64,000 nt of DNA from JAVVHH01 sp965199665 (GTDB taxonomy: Bacteria; Pseudomonadota; Alphaproteobacteria; Acetobacterales; Acetobacteraceae). The DNA lies in the NCBI GenBank assembly GCA_965199665.1, contig OZ241208.1, positions 434,001 through 498,000 of the forward strand, written 5' to 3'. The notes below the pieces were generated by a model. That model had not been told where the DNA came from. It searched no databases and saw nothing but the letters and a program-made list of their open reading frames with translations. This document shows, piece after piece, positions 58,918-64,000 of the stretch. The position numbers and the translations under genes are program-made. Position 1 is the stretch's first letter. Every line of letters begins with the position of its first letter.

Positions 58918-61175
58918 TGCGCGCCGTTCTCGTCCTGGCCGTCGCGATCCTTGCCCTCCTGGGGATCGCGGCCGCCGGTGCGGCGTGGTGGCTGAACGGC
59001 GACGCCGTCAAGACGCGGCTGGCCGACCAGGTCCGCCGCGCCACCGGACGGGAACTCACGGTGGCCGGCCCGGTTACGCTCGCCTGGTCGTTCTCGCCGA
59101 CCCTGGCGCTGAACGACGTCTCGCTGAGCAACCCGCCCGGCTTCGCGCAACCGCGCATGGCGCATGCCGAGCGGATCGAGGCGCGGGTGGGGCTCGCCGG
59201 GCTGTTCAGCCAGCGCATCGCGATCGACCGTCTCCGCCTCGTCGCGCCCATCGTCCGGCTCGAGCGCGATGCGTCGGGCCGCGGCAACTGGGTCTTCACG
59301 CCGCCAGCCGCGCCACCCGCCGCCGCGCCAGCCTCGCCGGCCGGCTCCGGCCCGCGCTTTCAACTCTCGCTCGGTGCGGTGGAGATCACCGACGCCTCGA
59401 TCGCCTGGGGCGCCCAGACCCTCGTCGCGCCGCGGCTGGACTACGATCCGACCAGCCACGCGGTCAGCGGCACGCTGGCCGCCAACGGGACGTCGCTCGC
59501 TCTGTCGGGGACCGCCGGGCCGTTCGACGCCGCGCCGTATCCGATCGATGTCCGTCTGGCCGGCGGCGGCGCGGAGGCCGGGCTGCGCGGCACCAGCGCG
59601 TCCGCCACGCTGACGGCAAATGCCGCCGACCTGGCGGCACTCGCCCCGCTAGCCGGGCGCGCCCTGCCGTCGGTCCGCGACGTTGCGCTCACCGCGGTGC
59701 TGCCCGGACCCGGTCCCGTCTCGCTCCGGCTCGGCGCCACGACGTCCGGCCGCTGGTCGCTGACGGAAGCGACGCTGACGGCGGCCTCCCTCGGCGCGCC
59801 CGCCGACCTCGTGGCCACCGGCGCGGTCGGCCCGCTGCCGCTCACCCTGACCGGCCGCCTCGAGAACCCGGCCGCTTTGTTGAACGGCGCCTCGCCGATC
59901 ACGGCACGACTCGAGTCGTCCGGACTGGTCGCCACCGTGACCGGCACCGTTGCCGCCCCCGGCACCGCGGCGCTCGACCTGCAGGCGCAGGTCGCTGCCT
60001 TGCGCGACCTCTCCGACCGGCTGCCGGCCCTGACCGCGCTTTCGGCCAGCGGCGCCCTTGCGGTCCGGCCCGGCGCGGTCGCGCTCACCGGGTTGCGGCT
60101 CGCCAGCGGGGAGGGCGACCTGGCCGGCGATCTATCGCTGGACTGGAATAGCCGGCCCACCCTGCGCGGCGCCCTGACCAGCCAACGGCTCGACCTTCGC
60201 GCCTTCGCCGCGCCGCCCGCGTCTCCCCCCGCCGTTGCGCCCGCCGCGGGCGCTCCCCCGGCCCCGGTGCCGGGGCCAGTCCGGGTCATCCCCGACACCA
60301 CCCTGCCATGGGCCGCCCTGCGCGACGCCGATGGCGACCTCCGGCTCAGCATCGGCACGCTCAAGGCGGCCGGCGCGGCCTGGACCGCGGTACAGGCGCA
60401 TGCCGTGCTGGCCGGCGGCACGCTCCGCCTCGACCCGGCGAGCACCGGCTTCGGCGCGGCGACCGCCCGGGGCACGCTCACCGTCGCCGCCGCTGCCACG
60501 CCGCCCACCGTCGCGCTGACCGTCGACGCGCCGGGCCTGCCGTTCGGGCCGGTGCTCGCGATGGCCGGCGGCGCGGCCGACGCGACCGGCACGTTGGACG
60601 TCCACGCCGACCTGACCGGCAGCGGCGACACCGTCCGCGCCGTCGCCGCCTCCCTCTCCGGCCAGGCGGGCGTTGCGCTGACCGGCGGCCAGGTCGACGA
60701 CGCGCTGCTCGAACGGCTCGCCGCCAGCGCGCTTCGGGCCGCCGGCGTTTCCTTCGCCGAGGGCGGGCGGACCGCGATCCGCTGCGCCGCGCTGCGGGCC
60801 GATGCGACGGCTGGGATGGTCCGGCTATCCGCGCTGACGCTGGACACCAGCCGCCTGGCGCTGGACGGGAGCGGCGAAATCGACCTCGGCACGGAGGCGC
60901 TGGACCTGCAGTTGCGGCCGCAACTACGGTTGGGCGGCGGGCTCAGCGTGCCGCTTCGGGTCCGCGGCACGCTGGCCGCGCCGAAGCCGCAGCTCGACCC
61001 CGGCGCGTTCGGGTCCGGCCGCGTCGGCATCGTGCTGGGCGGCCCGCCGCCGGCCGATGCGTGCGGCCCGGCGCTGGCCGCAGCGCGCGGCGGCCAGCCC
61101 GGCGCCGCCCCGTCGCCCGCCGCGCCGCCGCGCGCGCTGAAGCCGGCCGATATCCTGAGGGGATTGTTGCGATGA
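58914..61175 (+). CDS. AsmA-family outer-membrane biogenesis protein
   Basis: 753 aa, one N-terminal membrane anchor (LVLAVAILALLGIAAAGAAW) followed by a large periplasmic beta-rich region. The AsmA N-terminal pattern is clear: GRELTVAGPVTLAWSFSPTL and FAQPRMAHAERIEARVGLAG; the C-terminal AsmA domain includes SGEIDLGTEALDLQLRPQL. Such proteins are linked to phospholipid transfer to the outer membrane. Overlaps both neighbours by four bases. Confidence 0.87.
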   Translation: MMRAVLVLAVAILALLGIAAAGAAWWLNGDAVKTRLADQVRRATGRELTVAGPVTLAWSFSPTLALNDVSLSNPPGFAQPRMAHAERIEARVGLAGLFSQRIAIDRLRLVAPIVRLERDASGRGNWVFTPPAAPPAAAPASPAGSGPRFQLSLGAVEITDASIAWGAQTLVAPRLDYDPTSHAVSGTLAANGTSLALSGTAGPFDAAPYPIDVRLAGGGAEAGLRGTSASATLTANAADLAALAPLAGRALPSVRDVALTAVLPGPGPVSLRLGATTSGRWSLTEATLTAASLGAPADLVATGAVGPLPLTLTGRLENPAALLNGASPITARLESSGLVATVTGTVAAPGTAALDLQAQVAALRDLSDRLPALTALSASGALAVRPGAVALTGLRLASGEGDLAGDLSLDWNSRPTLRGALTSQRLDLRAFAAPPASPPAVAPAAGAPPAPVPGPVRVIPDTTLPWAALRDADGDLRLSIGTLKAAGAAWTAVQAHAVLAGGTLRLDPASTGFGAATARGTLTVAAAATPPTVALTVDAPGLPFGPVLAMAGGAADATGTLDVHADLTGSGDTVRAVAASLSGQAGVALTGGQVDDALLERLAASALRAAGVSFAEGGRTAIRCAALRADATAGMVRLSALTLDTSRLALDGSGEIDLGTEALDLQLRPQLRLGGGLSVPLRVRGTLAAPKPQLDPGAFGSGRVGIVLGGPPPADACGPALAAARGGQPGAAPSPAAPPRALKPADILRGLLR

Positions 61176-61882
61176 AGCGGTTCTGGGACGTCGCCACGCC
61201 GGTCGACGGAGCGGGCGGGTGGACGATCGAGCTCGACGGCAAGGCGATGCGCGTGCCCGGCGGCTCCGTGCTCCGGGTTGGCTCGCGCGCGCTGGCGGAG
61301 GCGATCGCGGCGGAGTGGCAGGCGGCCGGCGGTGCCAAAGGCGGTGCCATGTCGGCAGCGGACGTGCCGCTGACACAGCTCGCCGGCACCGCGCAGGAAC
61401 GCATCGCGCCCGACCCGGTCGCCACCGCCGACGCCATCGCCCGCTACGCGGAGACCGACCTGCTCTGCTACCGCGCCGAGCACCCGGCTCCCCTGGTCGC
61501 GACCCAGGCGCAGGAATGGCAGCCCTGGCTCGACTGGCTCGAGCGCGAGCATGGCGCCCGGTTGGTGCCGACCGCCGGCATCGCCCATGTCACCCAGGCG
61601 CCGGAAGCGCTGACCGCCGTGCGCGAGCGGCTGCGGGCGGAGCCGCCGCCCGTGCTGGCCGCGCTGGGCGTTGCGGTGCCCGTGCTGGGCAGCGTCGTGC
61701 TGGGCCTGGCCCTGGCCGACGGCGTGGTCGGCCCGTCCCGCGCCTACGAGCTCGCCGTGCTGGACGAGCTGTTCCAGATGGAGCGCTGGGGTGACGACAC
61801 CTGGGCCGCCAAACGCCGCCGGCATGGTGCGGAGGATGTGGAGCTGGCGCATCGCTTCATGGTGCTGGCCCGGGCGGCATGA
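61172..61882 (+). CDS. ATP12-family F1-ATPase assembly chaperone
   Basis: 236 aa, homologue of mitochondrial Atp12, which binds the F1 alpha subunit during assembly. Seen: RFWDVATPV, W-x-I-x-LDGK near the start, then AIAAEWQAA, ARYAETDLLCYRAEHP, QEWQPWLDWLEREHGARL and late RAYELAVLDELFQMERWGDD. Restricted among bacteria mostly to Alphaproteobacteria, so it supports the taxonomic call. ATG overlaps the asmA stop. Confidence 0.93.
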   Translation: MKRFWDVATPVDGAGGWTIELDGKAMRVPGGSVLRVGSRALAEAIAAEWQAAGGAKGGAMSAADVPLTQLAGTAQERIAPDPVATADAIARYAETDLLCYRAEHPAPLVATQAQEWQPWLDWLEREHGARLVPTAGIAHVTQAPEALTAVRERLRAEPPPVLAALGVAVPVLGSVVLGLALADGVVGPSRAYELAVLDELFQMERWGDDTWAAKRRRHGAEDVELAHRFMVLARAA

Positions 61883-62157
61883 CCGCCAAGCGGCTGCGGA
61901 TCGCCGGGCTGGTGCAGGGGGTCGGCTATCGCAACTGGATGGTCCGCGAAGCCACCCGCCTCGGCGTTGCCGGCTGGGTCCGCAACCGTGGTGACGGCTC
62001 GGTGGAGGCGTTCGTGCAGGGTGAAACCGCGGCGGTCGAGGAGCTGCTGCGCCTATGCCGCCGTGGCCCGGCGAGCGCGTCGGTCTCGTTGATCCATGAA
62101 GAGCTGGTCGCGCCGGACCCGACGCCGGGGTTCTCGCAGCGGCCGACGCTGGCGTGA
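61879..62157 (+). CDS. acyP: acylphosphatase
   Basis: 92 aa. Active-site loop GLVQGVGYRNWM with catalytic Arg and the later Asn in GWVRNRGDGSVEAFVQG are both present. Hydrolyses acyl phosphates. Fifth in the run of four-base overlaps from rarA. Confidence 0.94.
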   Translation: MTAKRLRIAGLVQGVGYRNWMVREATRLGVAGWVRNRGDGSVEAFVQGETAAVEELLRLCRRGPASASVSLIHEELVAPDPTPGFSQRPTLA

Positions 62158-62361
62158 CGCCGGCGCCGGCCCGCTCCATTCATTAGGCGGCAGTATCGGG
62201 CGTGCGGCGGCGATAGCCGAGCGCTGCCGCGCTGGCCGGCTCCGTTACAGCCTGGCCAGGCTGTTGCCGCCAAGCACGATGCCGTTGGCGAAGGTGCCGC
62301 CGACGGGAGGTCCGCGCATGGCGCTGATGTTGACGATCTCGGCCCTGTGCCGCTGCCGGGG
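62158..62361. other. acylphosphatase-lipB gap with possible gene remnant
   Basis: 204 bp between convergent genes. On the minus strand, bases about 62360-62250 read RAEIVNISAMRGPPVGGTFA and on to NSLARL then a stop, without a start. In a second frame VTEPASAAALGYRRR follows. This looks like decayed coding sequence but is not identifiable. Confidence 0.3.
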
Positions 62362-63024
62362 TTAGCTGCCGAACACCTCGGCCCATGCTGCTCGCAGTGC
62401 CAGGTCCGCATCCGTCATGCTCACCGGCAAGCCGAGGGCGGCCAGGCTGGTGACGCCGTGCTCGCTGATGCCGCAGGGAACGATGCCGCCGAAGTGGCCG
62501 AGATCGGGTTCCACGTTGAGCGAGACGCCGTGCCACGTCACCCACCTCGTCACGCGGACGCCGATCGCGGCGATCTTGGCTTCCGTGCCGGTCGACCGGT
62601 CGGCGACCCAGATGCCGACCCGGCCCACGCGTCGCTCGCCGCGCACGTTGAACCGGTCCAACGCGCGGATCAGCCACTCCTCCAGCCCTTCCACGTAGGC
62701 CCGCACGTCACGGGCACGGACGCTGCCGTGCTCGCGATGCAGGTCCAGCATGACGTAGCCCACGCGCTGGCCGGGGCCGTGATAGGTCCATTGCCCGCCG
62801 CGGCCGGTGCGGAACACCGGCAGCGCGTCGGGCGCGACCAGCCCCTCGGCCGTGGCCGACGTGCCGGCCGTGTAGAGCGGCGGGTGCTCCAGCAGCCACA
62901 CCGTTTCCGCCGCGCCCCCGTCGCGAATGGCGGCCACGCGAGCGGTCATGGCCGCCAGCGCGTCGGGATAGGCGACCGGAGCGTCACTGATCTGCCATTC
63001 GAGCGTTGATACCGCTGCGTCCAT
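62362..63024 (-). CDS. lipB: octanoyl-[acyl-carrier-protein]-protein N-octanoyltransferase
   Basis: 220 aa enzyme of lipoate synthesis. Seen: VWLLEHPPLYTAGTSA, GRGGQWTYHGPGQRVGYVML, and catalytic Lys/Cys in GTEAKIAAIGVRVTRWVTWH and GIVPCGISEHGVTSL. ATG at 63024; the promoter of the divergent tRNA gene overlaps its first codons. Confidence 0.96.
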   Translation of the reverse strand: MDAAVSTLEWQISDAPVAYPDALAAMTARVAAIRDGGAAETVWLLEHPPLYTAGTSATAEGLVAPDALPVFRTGRGGQWTYHGPGQRVGYVMLDLHREHGSVRARDVRAYVEGLEEWLIRALDRFNVRGERRVGRVGIWVADRSTGTEAKIAAIGVRVTRWVTWHGVSLNVEPDLGHFGGIVPCGISEHGVTSLAALGLPVSMTDADLALRAAWAEVFGS

Positions 63025-63034
63025 CCGCTATGAC
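63006..63034 (+). promoter_or_regulatory. promoter of tRNA-Leu
   Basis: TTGATA (-35), 17-bp spacer, TATGAC (-10). Predicted start about 63042, seven bases before the mature tRNA. The -35 element lies inside the first codons of lipB on the opposite strand. Confidence 0.65.
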
Positions 63035-63048
63035 CCCCCGGCCCCGAT

Positions 63049-63131
63049 GCGGTCGTGGCGGAATGGTAGACGCGCAAGCTTGAGGTGCTTGTGGGGGAAA
63101 CCCCGTGGAAGTTCGAGTCTTCTCGACCGCA
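63049..63131 (+). tRNA. tRNA-Leu (anticodon GAG)
   Basis: 83 nt without encoded CCA. Acceptor stem GCGGTCG/CGACCGC with discriminator A; D-arm GCGGAATGGTAGACGC; anticodon stem CAAGC/GCTTG with loop TTGAGGT, anticodon GAG reading CUC/CUU; long class II variable arm GGGG-AAAC-CCCC region; T-arm GGAAG-TTCGAGT-CTTCT. All arms pair. Confidence 0.96.
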
Positions 63132-63216
63132 TGCTCACTCTTCGGACGCCTGGCGTCGTTTGCGTTCCCGCCGCCGCTGACCGAGTTTCAGCGGGAGCAG
63201 GGGAGGACAGGCGTAG

Positions 63217-64000
<784 letters not shown>

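Overview
The window is a high-GC segment from an alphaproteobacterium. The evidence is the gene order secY-adk-rpsM-rpsK-rpoA-rplQ without rpsD, the rplQ-rarA-rluC-asmA-ATP12 run, a proteobacterial MDQTNPLSEVTHKRR segment in RpoB, the zinc-free form of S14, and an ATP12-type F1-ATPase assembly factor. Rhodospirillales/Acetobacteraceae is a reasonable guess but is inference. No rRNA, insertion sequence, integrase or CRISPR array was seen. One tRNA gene is present, tRNA-Leu(GAG).

Layout. (1) Bases 1-6754: a tightly overlapping set, leuC(partial)-leuD-leuB-type enzymes, then a complete NMT1/SsuA-type ABC importer (binding protein, ATPase, permease) and an alpha/beta hydrolase; the pairing suggests uptake and use of an organic acid rather than ordinary leucine synthesis. 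(2) 7029-8570: CPA1-type Na+/H+ antiporter on the minus strand. (3) 9048-13583: a Kai-like module, double-domain kaiC, two tandem kaiB paralogues and a hybrid PAS histidine kinase, all with overlapping ends, followed by a stand-alone cyclic-nucleotide-binding domain protein; no kaiA is present. (4) 13607-26840: accessory metabolism, including an orphan substrate-binding protein, a membrane-anchored AAA ATPase, homogentisate dioxygenase, fumarase C, a SWIB protein, a sugar-acid degradation group (2-hydroxyacid dehydrogenase, xylonate/arabonate-type dehydratase, SDR), proline iminopeptidase, a DUF423 protein, an RlmM-like methyltransferase and two small membrane or secreted proteins.

(5) 27046-38078: rplK-rplA-rplJ-rplL-rpoB-rpoC, ending in a clear intrinsic terminator at 38101-38130. 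(6) 38250-39503: serA, an unusual insertion between the rpoBC and str gene groups. (7) 39820-56290: rpsL-rpsG-tuf, then the S10, spc and alpha ribosomal groups with secY, adk and rpoA in one continuous direction. fusA is absent from its usual place between rpsG and tuf, and secE/nusG are absent from in front of rplK. Several spacers inside this long run contain strong hairpins, some followed by T-rich tracts, which could set the relative output of RNA polymerase and SecY genes.

(8) 56381-62157: rarA-rluC-asmA-ATP12-acylphosphatase, each pair overlapping by four bases (ATGA). (9) 62362-64000: lipB (minus), tRNA-Leu(GAG) with a promoter that reaches into the start of lipB, and the start of an NAD(P)-malic enzyme gene cut by the window edge.

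The most unusual items are the Kai-like module with two KaiB copies and a coupled histidine kinase, the leuCDB-transporter operon, the acidic repeat tail on ribosomal protein S17, and the rearranged str and rif regions with structured spacers.
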